A DNA stretch of 64,000 bases from Pseudomonas schmalbachii (GTDB lineage: Bacteria > Pseudomonadota > Gammaproteobacteria > Pseudomonadales > Pseudomonadaceae): the NCBI RefSeq assembly GCF_017589465.1, contig NZ_JAELYA010000001.1, positions 558,001 to 622,000 on the forward strand, in the 5' to 3' direction. The stretch's first letter is position 1; each line of letters begins with the position of its first letter. Positions 30,228-40,586 of the stretch are shown one piece after another. The position numbers and the translations under genes are program-made. The notes under the pieces were generated by a model, which worked only from the letters and a program-made list of their open reading frames with translations, did not search any database and was not told where the DNA came from.

Positions 30228-31376
30228 TCAGATGGTCCGGGAAATGATTTCCTTCATGATTTCGTTGGTGCCGCCCCAGATGCGGTTGCCGCGCGTATCC
30301 AGGTACAGGCGGGCAATCGGGTACTCGGTCATGTAGCCGTTGCCGCCGTGCAACTGCAGGCACTCGTCGACCACCCGGCTGCTCAGTTCGGCGGTCCAGC
30401 ACTTCGCCACCGCCGCTGCTTCCGCGGTCAGTTCGCCGCGCAGGCACAGCTCGATGCAGCTGTCGATCCACGAGCGGCCGATCTGCAGCTCCACCTTCAT
30501 CTGCGCGAGCTTGAAGCGCGAGTTCTGGAAGTCGAACACCGGCTTGCCGAACACGCTGCGACCCTTGGTGTACTCCACGGTGTGCTGGAAGGCGGCCTCG
30601 GCCTGCATCTGGAAGCCGACGGCGCCGATCAGGCGTTCCCAGGCCAGGTCGTGCATGAGCTGGTAGAAGCCCTTGCCCTCTTCCCCGCCGAGCAGGTTGC
30701 TGGCCGGCACGCGCACGTTGTCGAAGAACAGCATGCTGGTGTCCTGCGCATGCAGGCCGACCTTTTCCAGCGGCTGCGACTTGCTGAAGCCCTCGCGGCC
30801 GGCCTCGACGATGATCAGCGAGATATCGCCGGCCTTGCCGCTGCTGCCGGTCTTGCACACCACCACGGCGATGTCGCACTGGGTGCCGTTGGAGATGAAG
30901 GTCTTGGCGCCATTGATGACGTACTCGTCGCCCTCGCGGACGGCGCGGGTACGCACCGCCTGGAGGTCGGAGCCGGTGTTCGGCTCGGTCATGGCGATGG
31001 AGCCGATGGCCTCGCCGGCGCACATCTTCGGCAGCCAGTACTGTTTCTGCTCCTCGCTGCCGTAGTTGAGGATGTAGCCGGCGACCAGCCCGTGCACGCC
31101 GAAGCCGATCAGGCCGGAGGCGCCGGAGCCCATGAATTCCTCGCCGACGATCACGTCGAACAGGCGCGTGGCACCCGGACCGCCGTATTCCTCGGGAATC
31201 GACGGCAGCAGCATCCCCAGCTCGCCGGCACGCTGCCAGACTTCGCGGGGAATGCGCTTCTCCTTCTCCCACCGGGCGTGGAACGGAGCGACTTCCTCCT
31301 CCACGAAGCGCTTCGCCATCCGGCGGAACTCCTCGTGCTCGGAGCTGAACAGGGTGCGTGGAATCAGGTGTTCCAT
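30228..31376 (-). CDS. Acyl-CoA dehydrogenase (second of an adjacent pair)
   Basis: 382 residues. Flavin region MTEPNTGSDLQAVRT. Catalytic Glu probably in LAWERL (position of the IVD/LCAD base), since the usual C-terminal Glu is Gly in IWGGTNEIM. Close paralogue of the gene just upstream (same motif order, many shared segments such as FISNGT and VFGKPVFDFQNSRFKLA). 24 bp separate them. Confidence 0.92.
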   Translation of the reverse strand: MEHLIPRTLFSSEHEEFRRMAKRFVEEEVAPFHARWEKEKRIPREVWQRAGELGMLLPSIPEEYGGPGATRLFDVIVGEEFMGSGASGLIGFGVHGLVAGYILNYGSEEQKQYWLPKMCAGEAIGSIAMTEPNTGSDLQAVRTRAVREGDEYVINGAKTFISNGTQCDIAVVVCKTGSSGKAGDISLIIVEAGREGFSKSQPLEKVGLHAQDTSMLFFDNVRVPASNLLGGEEGKGFYQLMHDLAWERLIGAVGFQMQAEAAFQHTVEYTKGRSVFGKPVFDFQNSRFKLAQMKVELQIGRSWIDSCIELCLRGELTAEAAAVAKCWTAELSSRVVDECLQLHGGNGYMTEYPIARLYLDTRGNRIWGGTNEIMKEIISRTI

Positions 31377-31400
31377 AGCGGGTCTCTCTCCACGGCCAGG

Positions 31401-32543
<1,143 letters not shown>

Positions 32544-32685
32544 GGGTAAGTCTCCTCGATGCGGTTCTTGTTGCCGGATGTGATGCCAGCGTTGTTTGAA
32601 CCCACGATAGGACTCCCCCCCGGCCGCTTGTACCCCCATCACCCCCCCTCACGGTGAGGGGGCCATGATTGACGGGCGCTCAGAT

Positions 32686-32793
32686 GTAGGGCGGGTGCAA
32701 CCCGCCAGCCAATCGCGATTGCGGTGAGATTGGCGGGTTTCACCCGCCCTACCGGGTACGGGTGCCCTGGCGTAGGGCGGGTGCAACCCGCCA
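32686..32793. repeat. Three GTAGGGCGGGTG-type units
   Basis: Copies at 32686-32707, 32731-32752 (inverted) and 32772-32793 between the acyl-CoA dehydrogenase start and the stop of the LuxR regulator. Confidence 0.8.
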
Positions 32794-32801
32794 CATGCGG
32801 C

Positions 32802-35462
32802 TCAGCGAATCAACCCATGCTTGCGCGCCCACGACATTGCGTCGTAGCGGCTGGATACGCCGAGCTTGGCGTAGATGTTCTTCAGGTTCCATTTCACCGT
32901 TTCCAGCGAAATGTTCAGCGCCAGGGCGATGCGCTTGTTGGACATGGCCTGGCTCACCAGCTGGATGATCGCGATTTCCCGTGGCGACAGGGAGGCATGG
33001 TCGCCATCGTCGCTGCGCTTGACGCGCGCCAGCAGATCGTCGAGGTAACCGGCCACCGGCGATTGCGCCGGAACCTTGCCGACATACGCCGTCATCAGCT
33101 TGCAGAGCAGGTTCCCCTCGTCGATGAAGGTCCGCACCAGGCCGAGTTCGCGGCCGCGCTCCAGCGCCTCGCCGAGCAGCGCCTGGGAGTTGCCCTGCCG
33201 GCGCAACTGGCTCTCGGCGATGGCCATCAGCAGGGTTGCGGTGACATCCAGCTGGGCACGCTGGTGCTCGCGGGCGAACTCGCGAACCAGGCGCAACTGT
33301 TCGAGCGATTCCTCATGGCTGTTGCCGGCCTGCAGCACGCGGGCGCGGGTCAGCGCCGCCAGCATCGGAATCTCCGCCAGGAAACCGCGAGCGTCCTGGT
33401 ATTCCCGCCCCAGCTCCACAAGGCGTTCGACGCGGTCCCCGATATCGCCGGCCTTTCCCTCGGCGAGCAGGATGCGCACCTGTTCCGCCAGGCAGTGGGC
33501 CAGCGCACGACTCAGGCCGATATTGCGGAAGTGCCGCTCCTGGCGTTCGAGAAACGCCAGCGTGGCATCCGGCGATTCCTGCAGCAGATCGAGCCGGGCC
33601 CGGCACAGCGTGGCGCGCATCATGGTGTCGGGCATCGCCCATTGCAGCAGGCCGACGCGATTGGCGAGGACTTCGCGGGCCTCGTCGATGCGGTCCGTCT
33701 CGCAATAGACCTCGGCCATCGACGCGGCAGCCAGGTAGGCGCTGATCGAACGATGGCCATGGGCCGCGACCGAGCGCGCGAGCAGGTCCGAACCGAAGCG
33801 TTCGGCCTCGACTACCCGGCCTGCATGCAGATAGCTCTGGGTCCGCGCGCCTTCGGCGACCAGCGCCATTTCGTCGTCGCGGTCGACATCCGGTATGACC
33901 AGCTCGTCCAGGCAGCGCAGCGCATCGGCATGCCTGCCCGCCGCGGAATAGGCAATCGCCAGCATCGCCGAGGGGCCGTAGCGCATCACCGAATAGTCGT
34001 CGGCCAGCGGGTGGATGTCGCCCTCCAGCAACTCGATGATCCTTTCGGAATCGTCGCGCTGGATGGCAATGGCAGCCTGCACGGTGCGCAGGCGCAGGGA
34101 GTCCTCGGGGTCCTGGCCGCCGCCGCTGCGCAGGTAGGCCTCCAGCCAGGACTCGGCCTTGGCCGGGCGCGCGGTCAGCACGTAGGCCAGGCAGCCGATG
34201 AAAAACAGCCGCGGCCGCGAGAACAGCACGTCCTGCGGCAGGCGGTCGAGCAGGCGCAGCAACGGCCCGACCTGGTCCAGCCCCCAGGTGACGGGAGCCG
34301 AACGTTCGATCAGTTCGGCAGCGAACTCCAGGTCGCCGCCCAGGGTGGCGTGGCGCACGGCCTCCGCCAGCAGCTTGCGCTCGGCGAGCCAGCGCGAGGC
34401 GCGCCGGTGCAGTTCGGCGACACCGACGATGTCGCGGCGTTCGAGGCGCGTGGCGAGGAATTCGCTGAACAGCGGATGGAAGCGATACCAGGGCTGCCGG
34501 TCGTCGGCCTCGACGCGGAAGATCAGCAGGTTTTCCTCCTCCAGCCGTTGCAGCAACTGCGCGGCCTGGTCGTTGGCGGTCACTGCCGCCGCCAGCGATG
34601 CATTGAAGCGCCGGCAGACGCTCACCTTCTCCATGAACGCCGCCAGCTCCTCCGGCAGGTGGGCGATCACGTCCTCGGCGAGGTAGGTCTGCAAGTCGTC
34701 GGATCGCCAGCCCAGGTCGCGCAGCGATTTGCGCGCCTCGGGCCGGCCGCGCAGCAGCAGGACGATCAACTGCAGGCTGGCCGGCCAGCCGCTGGTCAGG
34801 TCATGGATCAGGTGCACCTCTTCCGCGGTCAACTTCAGCGCGGACAGATTCAGGTCGAGAAAGGCGCGGGTTTCCGCCAGGTCGAACGGCAGACCGGCGC
34901 AGTCCAGCTCCACCACCTGCCCCATCAGGCGCAGGCGGCTGACACTGAGCGGCGGCACGGAACGGGAAGCGATGAGGAAATGCAGGTTCGCCGGCCCGTG
35001 GTCGAGCAGCTTCTGCATGAAGCGGTGCGCGCGCGGGTCGGTCACGTACTGATAGTCGTCGAGGATGAGGTACAGCTCCTTGTCGACCGCCGCGGCCCCT
35101 TCGACGATGGCCGCCACCATGCTGTCGACCGACTCGCCGCTGGCGCCCTCCATCGGAATATCGTTTTCCAGCGGCACGCCCAGGCGCTGCAGCGCGGCCA
35201 GCAGATAGGCGAAGAACGAGCCCAGATGCTTGTCTTCGACGCTCAGCGACAGCCAGGCAATCTCCGAGCGCTCCTTCATCATCGCCTGGCGCCATTGCAT
35301 CAGCAGCGTGGTCTTGCCGAAACCGGGGCTGCCGACGACCAGCCCGACGCTGCAATGCTCCATGCGCTTCAGCTCGTCGAGCAGCCTCTGGCGGGAGATG
35401 GATTGCGCGCTGATTCGCGGCGGCGCGAACTTGGTGGTTACGAGAAGCTTGTCGGAAAGCAT
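32802..35462 (-). CDS. MalT-like LuxR-family ATP-dependent transcriptional activator
   Basis: 886 residues. N-terminal STAND-type ATPase with Walker A GSPGFGKTTLL (about 44-54) and Walker B-like LYLILDDY; a long helical TPR-like middle; a C-terminal LuxR HTH (LSPREIAIIQLVSQAMSNKR...LETVKWNLKNIYAKLG). Start at 35462 by homology of the N-terminus (LLVTTKFAPPRISAQ). Large ligand-sensing activators of this class often control catabolic operons for hydrophobic substrates, and here the acyl-CoA dehydrogenase-ligase operon starts 259 bp downstream on the same strand. It is the most likely regulator of the pathway (inference). Confidence 0.9.
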   Translation of the reverse strand: MLSDKLLVTTKFAPPRISAQSISRQRLLDELKRMEHCSVGLVVGSPGFGKTTLLMQWRQAMMKERSEIAWLSLSVEDKHLGSFFAYLLAALQRLGVPLENDIPMEGASGESVDSMVAAIVEGAAAVDKELYLILDDYQYVTDPRAHRFMQKLLDHGPANLHFLIASRSVPPLSVSRLRLMGQVVELDCAGLPFDLAETRAFLDLNLSALKLTAEEVHLIHDLTSGWPASLQLIVLLLRGRPEARKSLRDLGWRSDDLQTYLAEDVIAHLPEELAAFMEKVSVCRRFNASLAAAVTANDQAAQLLQRLEEENLLIFRVEADDRQPWYRFHPLFSEFLATRLERRDIVGVAELHRRASRWLAERKLLAEAVRHATLGGDLEFAAELIERSAPVTWGLDQVGPLLRLLDRLPQDVLFSRPRLFFIGCLAYVLTARPAKAESWLEAYLRSGGGQDPEDSLRLRTVQAAIAIQRDDSERIIELLEGDIHPLADDYSVMRYGPSAMLAIAYSAAGRHADALRCLDELVIPDVDRDDEMALVAEGARTQSYLHAGRVVEAERFGSDLLARSVAAHGHRSISAYLAAASMAEVYCETDRIDEAREVLANRVGLLQWAMPDTMMRATLCRARLDLLQESPDATLAFLERQERHFRNIGLSRALAHCLAEQVRILLAEGKAGDIGDRVERLVELGREYQDARGFLAEIPMLAALTRARVLQAGNSHEESLEQLRLVREFAREHQRAQLDVTATLLMAIAESQLRRQGNSQALLGEALERGRELGLVRTFIDEGNLLCKLMTAYVGKVPAQSPVAGYLDDLLARVKRSDDGDHASLSPREIAIIQLVSQAMSNKRIALALNISLETVKWNLKNIYAKLGVSSRYDAMSWARKHGLIR

Positions 35463-35693
35463 TGCAGAGCGGTTCTCCGGTTTGTACGACTCGCCTGGCG
35501 GCGAAACCCAGGATTCGATGGCCGGCCCTGCCCTGGGAACTCCCGAAGGCGCGGCAAGCCCGCGCGCCGCCCGCAAATGATGCGCCGACCCGGCCGAAAC
35601 GACCCCCCCTCATTCCGGGGAGAGGTCAGATGCGTCTTTTTACATTAGCCGCGAAAAACGCTATCCACCCTCTTCCTGCGCTGCCTCTGCCAG

Positions 35694-37046
35694 TCAGAGA
35701 TACCAGCGATACTCCCGCGCGCTCACCTCGTTCATGAAGTCCAGGTACTCCTGCCGCTTGTTCTCGCAGTAGACCATCACGAATTCGCTGCCCAGGCCCT
35801 CGTTCACCGCCGGGTGGCTGGCCATGGCGGCGACGGCGGTGAGCATGTCCCGGGGGAAGTCGATGCCGCTGGAGCGATCCTCGTTGAGCGGGGCGATGGG
35901 TTCGCGGGCGGCGTCGAGGCCGTGCTCCATGCCGGTGAGGATGGCCGCCAGCACCAGGTACGGGTTGGCGTCGGCGCCGGCCAGGCGGTGTTCGATGCGC
36001 AGGTTGCGGCCGTCGGACTCGGGAATGCGGATGCACGCGTCGCGGTCTTCGAAGCCCCAGCTGGCGCGGGTGGCGGCGTTGACCATGGCGCCGTAGCGGC
36101 GGAAGGCGTTGTGGTTGGCGGCGAAGATCGGCATGCAGTGCGGCAGCAGGTCCAGGCAGCCGGCCACGGCGTGGCGCAGCGGACGCTGGTCGTTGGCCGC
36201 CAGCAGGTTGTTGCCGTCCCTGTCATAGAGGCTGACGTGCACGTGCATGCCGCTGCCCGGCGCCTGCAGGTAGGGCTTGCTCATGAAGCTGGCGCGGTGG
36301 CCGTGCTTCAGCGCCACGCCGCGGGTGCTGCGGCAGAACAGTGCGGCCCAGTCGGCGGCCCTGAGGCCGTCGTCGCAGTGGCCGAAGTTGATCTCGAACT
36401 GGCCCGGGCCGAGTTCGGCGGTAATGACGTTGGCGGCCACGCCCTGCTCCACCGCCGCATCGACCATTTCGTGAAGCACCGGGGAGAAGCGCGAGAGGCG
36501 CTCGATATGCATGTTCGGCTGGTCGTCCTCGTCATCGCACAGCGGGTCGCGGGGGAACTGCGGCAGCCCGGCCTGCAGCTTGCGGTCGAACAGGTAGAAC
36601 TCCAGCTCGAAGGCCACCACCGGACGGATACCGCGCTTCTCCAGGCGCTGCAGCACGCGGGCCAGCACTTCGCGGGGTTCGAACTCGATGGGCGCCTCGG
36701 TGCCGTCGGAGGTGATGAGCATCTGGCCCAGCGGCTCGCGTTCCCAGCGCACTGGCTTGAGGGTGCCCGGCACCAGGCGGCGCGGCGCATCCGGATCGCC
36801 GTCGGCGAAGCAGTAGTCGCCGATGGGATAGAGCCCGCCCTGGGTGCCCAGCAGCACGCAGTTCTGCGGCACTTTCAGCGGGCTGCCGGCGGCCACTTTT
36901 TCCAGCATGTCGATGGGATAGCGCTTGCCGTAGAAGTGCCCGGGGATGTCGAGGCAGATCAGGTCGACATAGCAGATTTCCGGGTACTGGGCGCGGAAGG
37001 CGCGCACTTCGCTGAGCAGGTCGGGAGTATGGCTGGTCGTTGTCAT
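35694..37046 (-). CDS. Glutamine-synthetase-like gamma-glutamylpolyamine synthetase
   Basis: 450 residues. Glutamine synthetase fold: the N-terminal beta-grasp region with LDIPGHFYGKRYP, metal site FELEFYLFDR, and a catalytic domain with GSGMHVHVSLYD, ANHNAFRRY and RIEHRLAGADANPYLVLA. Belongs to the PuuA/Spu/Pau group that ligates glutamate to putrescine or other amines. Supported by neighbours: a cupin-XRE repressor and an FAD oxidase. Start at 37046 (MTTTSHTPD). Confidence 0.88.
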   Translation of the reverse strand: MTTTSHTPDLLSEVRAFRAQYPEICYVDLICLDIPGHFYGKRYPIDMLEKVAAGSPLKVPQNCVLLGTQGGLYPIGDYCFADGDPDAPRRLVPGTLKPVRWEREPLGQMLITSDGTEAPIEFEPREVLARVLQRLEKRGIRPVVAFELEFYLFDRKLQAGLPQFPRDPLCDDEDDQPNMHIERLSRFSPVLHEMVDAAVEQGVAANVITAELGPGQFEINFGHCDDGLRAADWAALFCRSTRGVALKHGHRASFMSKPYLQAPGSGMHVHVSLYDRDGNNLLAANDQRPLRHAVAGCLDLLPHCMPIFAANHNAFRRYGAMVNAATRASWGFEDRDACIRIPESDGRNLRIEHRLAGADANPYLVLAAILTGMEHGLDAAREPIAPLNEDRSSGIDFPRDMLTAVAAMASHPAVNEGLGSEFVMVYCENKRQEYLDFMNEVSAREYRWYL

Positions 37047-37072
37047 CGTTCTTGTCCTGCGAATCGTGGTTC

Positions 37073-37630
37073 TCAGGTGAAAACCCACAAGACTCGCGTC
37101 GGTTTGTCGGAAAGATTGGCGTAGCGGAACTGTGCGTGGGGCGGCAGCTGGAAGCTGTCGTTGGCCGCGAGGGTGACCGGCTCGGCGTCGTCGCCATACC
37201 AGACGGTCAGCTCGCCTTCGAGGACGAAGCCGCCCTGCTCCGAGCTGTCGTCAAGATGGCCTTCGCCACTGGTGGCGCCGGGCGCGAGGTGGCTTTCCAG
37301 CATGGAAAAGCCGCCGGACATGGTCGGCGAGGCCAGCACGTCGGTGACGCCGCCGGCGTAATAGAGGGTGCGGCGCTCGTCGGGGCGGGTCACCCAGGCA
37401 ACATCCCGGGGCTTGCTCAGGCTGTAGAAGTAGGTGGTGGGCACGCCCAGCGCCTCGCTGATGGCGGTGAGATCGGCCACGGTGGGGCGCGAAAGGCCCC
37501 GTTCCACCTGGGAGAGGAAACCCACCGAGCGGTCGATGCGCCCGGCCAGGTCGCCCAGGGTCACGTTCTTGTGCTTGCGCAGGTCGCGGATGAGGATCGC
37601 GAGGCCTTCGATTTCGTCTTGCTGGTTCAT
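37073..37630 (-). CDS. XRE-cupin transcriptional regulator (PuuR/PauR-like)
   Basis: 185 residues. N-terminal XRE HTH (about 12-66; LGDLAGRIDRSVGFLSQVER) and a C-terminal cupin (about 110-183; PGATSGEGHLDDSSEQ). This architecture is shared with the polyamine catabolism repressors PuuR and PauR. It lies between the synthetase (27 bp) and the oxidase (39 bp), all on one strand. Confidence 0.86.
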   Translation of the reverse strand: MNQQDEIEGLAILIRDLRKHKNVTLGDLAGRIDRSVGFLSQVERGLSRPTVADLTAISEALGVPTTYFYSLSKPRDVAWVTRPDERRTLYYAGGVTDVLASPTMSGGFSMLESHLAPGATSGEGHLDDSSEQGGFVLEGELTVWYGDDAEPVTLAANDSFQLPPHAQFRYANLSDKPTRVLWVFT

Positions 37631-37668
37631 GGGCGCTCCTCCGGCTGCCGGGTTCGAAAGACGTGGCC

Positions 37669-38958
37669 TCAGATCACGTCGCGCAACCGGTAGTAGGCCT
37701 TGCCGGCCGCTTCCAGCGGCGCAGCCAGCAGCGAGCCGCCGGGGAAGCGCGGATTGCCGATGGCCTGGTAGAGATCGAGCAGGTCGTCGTTGCCGAGAAT
37801 GGCGTCGCTCACCGCCTTGGCTCCGGCCAGGGTCGGCAGAATCCCGTGCCCGGAGAAGCCCTGCAGCCAGTAGCGCGAGCCTTCGCGGCCGATGTCCGGG
37901 GTGCGCTTCATGCTGACGTCGATATGGCCGCCCCAGCCGAACTCGATCTCCACGCCCCTGAGCTGCGGGAAGACCCGCTCCAGGTAAGGCCGGGTGGCCG
38001 CCGGCACGTCCTTGGGCAGACCGCCCAGGTAGGTGCAGCCGCCGCCGAACAACAGGCGGTGGTCGGGGGTCAGGCGGAAGTAGTCAGGCACGAACTGGTT
38101 GTCGATCACGCAGCTGTTCTTCGGCAGCAGCGAGCGCGCCAGTTCCGGCTCCAGCGGCGCGGTGGCGACCTGGTACGAGCCCACCGGCAGCAGACGGCTG
38201 GAAAGCCCGCGGTCCAGGCGGTCGACATAGGCGTTGCAGGCCATCACCAGGACGCTGCCGCGCACTTCGCCCCGGGCGGTACGGGCCACGTAGCCGTTCG
38301 GCATCTCGCGGTATTCCAGCACCTGGCTCTGCTCGTAGATGCGCCCACCACGGGCCTCGATGGCAGCCGCCAGCCCCTGGGCCAGCTTCAGCGGATTGAG
38401 ATGGGCGGCTTCCGGGTCATAGAGCGCAGCCTGGTAACGCGGGCTGTCGATCCACTCCGGCAACTCGTCGCGGCCGATCAGGCGCATCCTGTCGTAGCCC
38501 CACTTCTGGACGGCATCGTGCTGCGCCTCTTCCAGCAGTTTCACGCGGCGTTCCATCACGGCGGTCCACAGGCTGCCGACGCGGTAGTCCACGTCGAAAC
38601 CATGGCGGCCCGGCAGCTCGCGCATCTCGTCGGCGGCCCAGCGCATGCTGTCCCACAGGCGGCGGGTGCGTTCCAGTCCCAGCGCCCTTTCCAGCGGCGG
38701 CATGTCGCAGGACCAGCCCAGCAGCGCCTGCCCGCCATTGCGCCCGGAGGCAGCCCAGGCCACGCGGCTGGCTTCCAGCAGGGTCACACGCTTGCCCGCC
38801 TCGGCCAGGCGCAGGCCGGTGTGCAGGCCGCTGAAGCCGGCGCCGATGATCAGCACATCGGTCTCCTCGCTGCCCGCCTGGATCGGACGCAGGGGAATGG
38901 CGCCGGGCCAGGTGTGGGCGTAGTAGGTACCGACATGCTGGGCGGACTGCTTGAACAT
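37669..38958 (-). CDS. FAD-dependent gamma-glutamylpolyamine/amine oxidase (PuuB-like)
   Basis: 429 residues. DAO-type flavoprotein: dinucleotide motif VLIIGAGFSGLHTGLRLAEAG (about 35) and the FSGHGILPTLAGAKAVSDAI C-terminal region. Probably oxidises gamma-glutamyl-putrescine or a similar amine, releasing ammonia and an aldehyde. First gene of the three-gene unit; the promoter lies in the AT-rich region just upstream. Confidence 0.86.
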   Translation of the reverse strand: MFKQSAQHVGTYYAHTWPGAIPLRPIQAGSEETDVLIIGAGFSGLHTGLRLAEAGKRVTLLEASRVAWAASGRNGGQALLGWSCDMPPLERALGLERTRRLWDSMRWAADEMRELPGRHGFDVDYRVGSLWTAVMERRVKLLEEAQHDAVQKWGYDRMRLIGRDELPEWIDSPRYQAALYDPEAAHLNPLKLAQGLAAAIEARGGRIYEQSQVLEYREMPNGYVARTARGEVRGSVLVMACNAYVDRLDRGLSSRLLPVGSYQVATAPLEPELARSLLPKNSCVIDNQFVPDYFRLTPDHRLLFGGGCTYLGGLPKDVPAATRPYLERVFPQLRGVEIEFGWGGHIDVSMKRTPDIGREGSRYWLQGFSGHGILPTLAGAKAVSDAILGNDDLLDLYQAIGNPRFPGGSLLAAPLEAAGKAYYRLRDVI

Positions 38959-38969
38959 GGGAGGCCTCG

Positions 38970-39021
38970 TGAAATTTTATTTTGTGAATTTCATGAAAAT
39001 ATAAACATAAAAATTCACAAA
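38970..39021. promoter_or_regulatory. AT-rich nested dyads upstream of polyamine operon (candidate operator)
   Basis: TTTGTGAATTT (38981-38991) and AAATTCACAAA (39011-39021) form a perfect 11-bp inverted repeat; TTTCATGAAA lies between, and TGAAATT...AATTTCA overlaps. Located 12-63 bp upstream of the oxidase start in a sharply A/T-rich patch. Good place for binding of the XRE-cupin regulator. Confidence 0.55.
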
Positions 39022-39201
39022 GCCAAGATCCGTGTTTGAAATTCAGAACAGGGAGGATTGGCGAATGGCTGGAGGCGGCAACGTGAGCCAGTTGTGCGGA
39101 TGCGTTCAGGATTTTGGGTTGCGTGCTGGTACCTGAATTCCTATGCCACTCTCGATCAGTGATGGCAGAATGATGCGACTTTTCAGACAAGGAGGTCGCT
39201 A

Positions 39202-39714
39202 ATGCGCGCCATTCCCCTCACTGTGCTCGCACTCATTGCCGCAGCATCCATCAGCGGCTGCTCCACCCGTGTTGCTGACCTGACAGTCGCCAGCAGCAAG
39301 AATTTCAACATGCACTCGTCCGGCCTTGAAACCGGACGTCGCGTCGTAGGCAGTAACAGCGTCCCCGTCATCCTCTTCCCCCTCGGCCAGCCGAACCTCA
39401 AAGAAGCGATAGATCGAGCGGTCGAAAAGGATAAGTGCGCCGTCGGCCTTTCCGATGTGGTGATCTATCAGGAGGTCTTCTCCGTCCTCGTCGGATATGT
39501 CGCCGTGAACGTCGAGGGCAACCTGGTCATCGACCATGAGCAGCCAGGCTGTGGTGGTGTCGCGTCGCAAGGTTATCGCCAGCCATACAGCCAGGCCGTC
39601 CAGGCGCCATCTACTTCCTACAGGGCACAGCAACAGCAGCTTGAGCAACTCAGCCGTGAAAGCTTGAGCTACGAGGAATACCAGCGTCGCTACCAGCAGA
39701 TCATGAGCCAATAA
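39202..39714 (+). CDS. Predicted lipoprotein, unknown function
   Basis: 170 residues. Strong ribosome site AAGGAGG. Signal peptide ending in lipobox ISGC (Cys20), so a lipid-anchored envelope protein. C-terminal third is Gln/Tyr-rich (RAQQQQLEQLSRESLSYEEY). No enzyme motif recognised. Followed by a terminator, so monocistronic. Lies at the edge of the decayed mobile region. Confidence 0.8.
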   Translation: MRAIPLTVLALIAAASISGCSTRVADLTVASSKNFNMHSSGLETGRRVVGSNSVPVILFPLGQPNLKEAIDRAVEKDKCAVGLSDVVIYQEVFSVLVGYVAVNVEGNLVIDHEQPGCGGVASQGYRQPYSQAVQAPSTSYRAQQQQLEQLSRESLSYEEYQRRYQQIMSQ

Positions 39715-39719
39715 CACCA

Positions 39720-39745
39720 AGCCCCGCCACCGAGCGGGGCTTTTC
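39720..39745 (+). terminator. Rho-independent terminator
   Basis: AGCCCCGC-CACCGA-GCGGGGCT stem followed by TTTT, 5 bp after the lipoprotein stop. Confidence 0.88.
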
Positions 39746-39781
39746 GTTTCTGCTCCAGGCACACTCGGCAGACATCGTCTA

Positions 39782-40054
39782 GTGCGCAGATGGATTCACT
39801 ACCCGATCGATGAGAGGCTTATAGGGAGTTCCATTGCCAACCCCGAGGCTGGATACCTGATCCAAAGCTCAGGTGGGCTACGAAAGATCAGGCTCGCGGC
39901 AACAGGACACGGGAAGCGAGGCGGCGCCCGGATCATCTATTACCACTTCGTATCTGCCCCACAAATTGCATTCCTGCTGGCCTATCCAAAGGGTGAGCAG
40001 GAAGACCTGACCAGCGACCAGAAAAAAGTGATGCGCCAGGTTGTCGAGAAATAG
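39782..40054 (+). pseudogene. Broken RelE/HigB-type toxin gene
   Basis: The C-terminal two-thirds reads as a RelE-family toxin (NPEAGYLIQ, GGLRKIR, GKRGGARIIYYHF, then the C-terminal helix). The normal N-terminal helix is in another frame: ATG at 39790 gives MDSLPDR, then a TGA, then EAYREF, before the toxin frame resumes. So the N-terminus holds a stop and a frameshift. An in-frame GTG at 39782 gives a 90-residue product whose N-terminus does not look like the family. Probably inactive. Confidence 0.7.
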
Positions 40055-40062
40055 AGGTAACC

Positions 40063-40143
40063 ATGGGCAAGCATCTCTTCGACGAACTACTGGAAAGCGT
40101 TACGCAGATGGACGAGATCGTACGCGGCGAGCACCATCCATAA
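40063..40143 (+). pseudogene. Truncated antitoxin (HigA-like N-terminus)
   Basis: GAGGTAACC-ATG then MGKHLFDELLESVTQMDEIV and a stop after 26 codons. The N-terminus matches HTH antitoxins that follow RelE-type toxins (typical start of such proteins), but the HTH itself is missing. 8 bp after the toxin remnant. Confidence 0.6.
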
Positions 40144-40213
40144 CGACCCTGTACACGTCCTGGCTGCGCTGAGTGACGGGCCCGCAGAAAGATGATCTGA
40201 ATGGATTCTGATG

Positions 40214-40240
40214 ACCCGGCCTTGTGCCGGGTTTTCTTTG
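40214..40240 (+). terminator. Rho-independent terminator
   Basis: ACCCGGC-CTTGT-GCCGGGT stem then TTTCTTT, downstream of the antitoxin remnant. Confidence 0.75.
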
Positions 40241-40586
40241 GTCGAGTGCGTGAATCACAGGATGCGCGCCAAAGATGAGCTCGAGCGGAAATGGGCGGCC
40301 GGCAAGATCGATGCTCAAAAAGACCAAGGGGCCTCTAGGCGTTTATCGGTTTCAAACCGGAAACCTTCGGCGGGATGATCCAAATTTGGACCGCGGACTG
40401 CTTCCGTCTGAAATGTTTAGTTTACAAGGCCCGGACACTCATGCCGAGATGCTCCACCATCAGCAATCGGCAGCCGGTCCAATTTACCGAAGACTACCGG
40501 GAGTTCCTCACGGGAAACGAATTCAACTCTAGCCCGAGCAAGCAGCCCTCTCCCCGTTAAATGACGGGGAGAGGGCTAGTCATGGG
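40241..40586. other. Gene-free stretch with a strong hairpin
   Basis: No convincing gene: short frames here (for example 40261-40377, 38 codons) lack family resemblance. AGCCCTCTCCCCGT (40544-40557) is exactly inverted at 40564-40577, forming a 14-bp stem just past the minus-strand small-gene operon, probably its terminator although no T-run follows. Confidence 0.6.

Noticed and set aside
32724..35648. Long plus-strand frame (974 codons) opposite the LuxR regulator
   Set aside because: Antisense to a gene with intact Walker A and LuxR HTH motifs; the translation has no recognisable domain.
40261..40377. 38-codon frame MRAKDELERKWAAGK
   Set aside because: Looks like a possible peptide but no ribosome site or family, and it lies directly after a terminator in decayed DNA.
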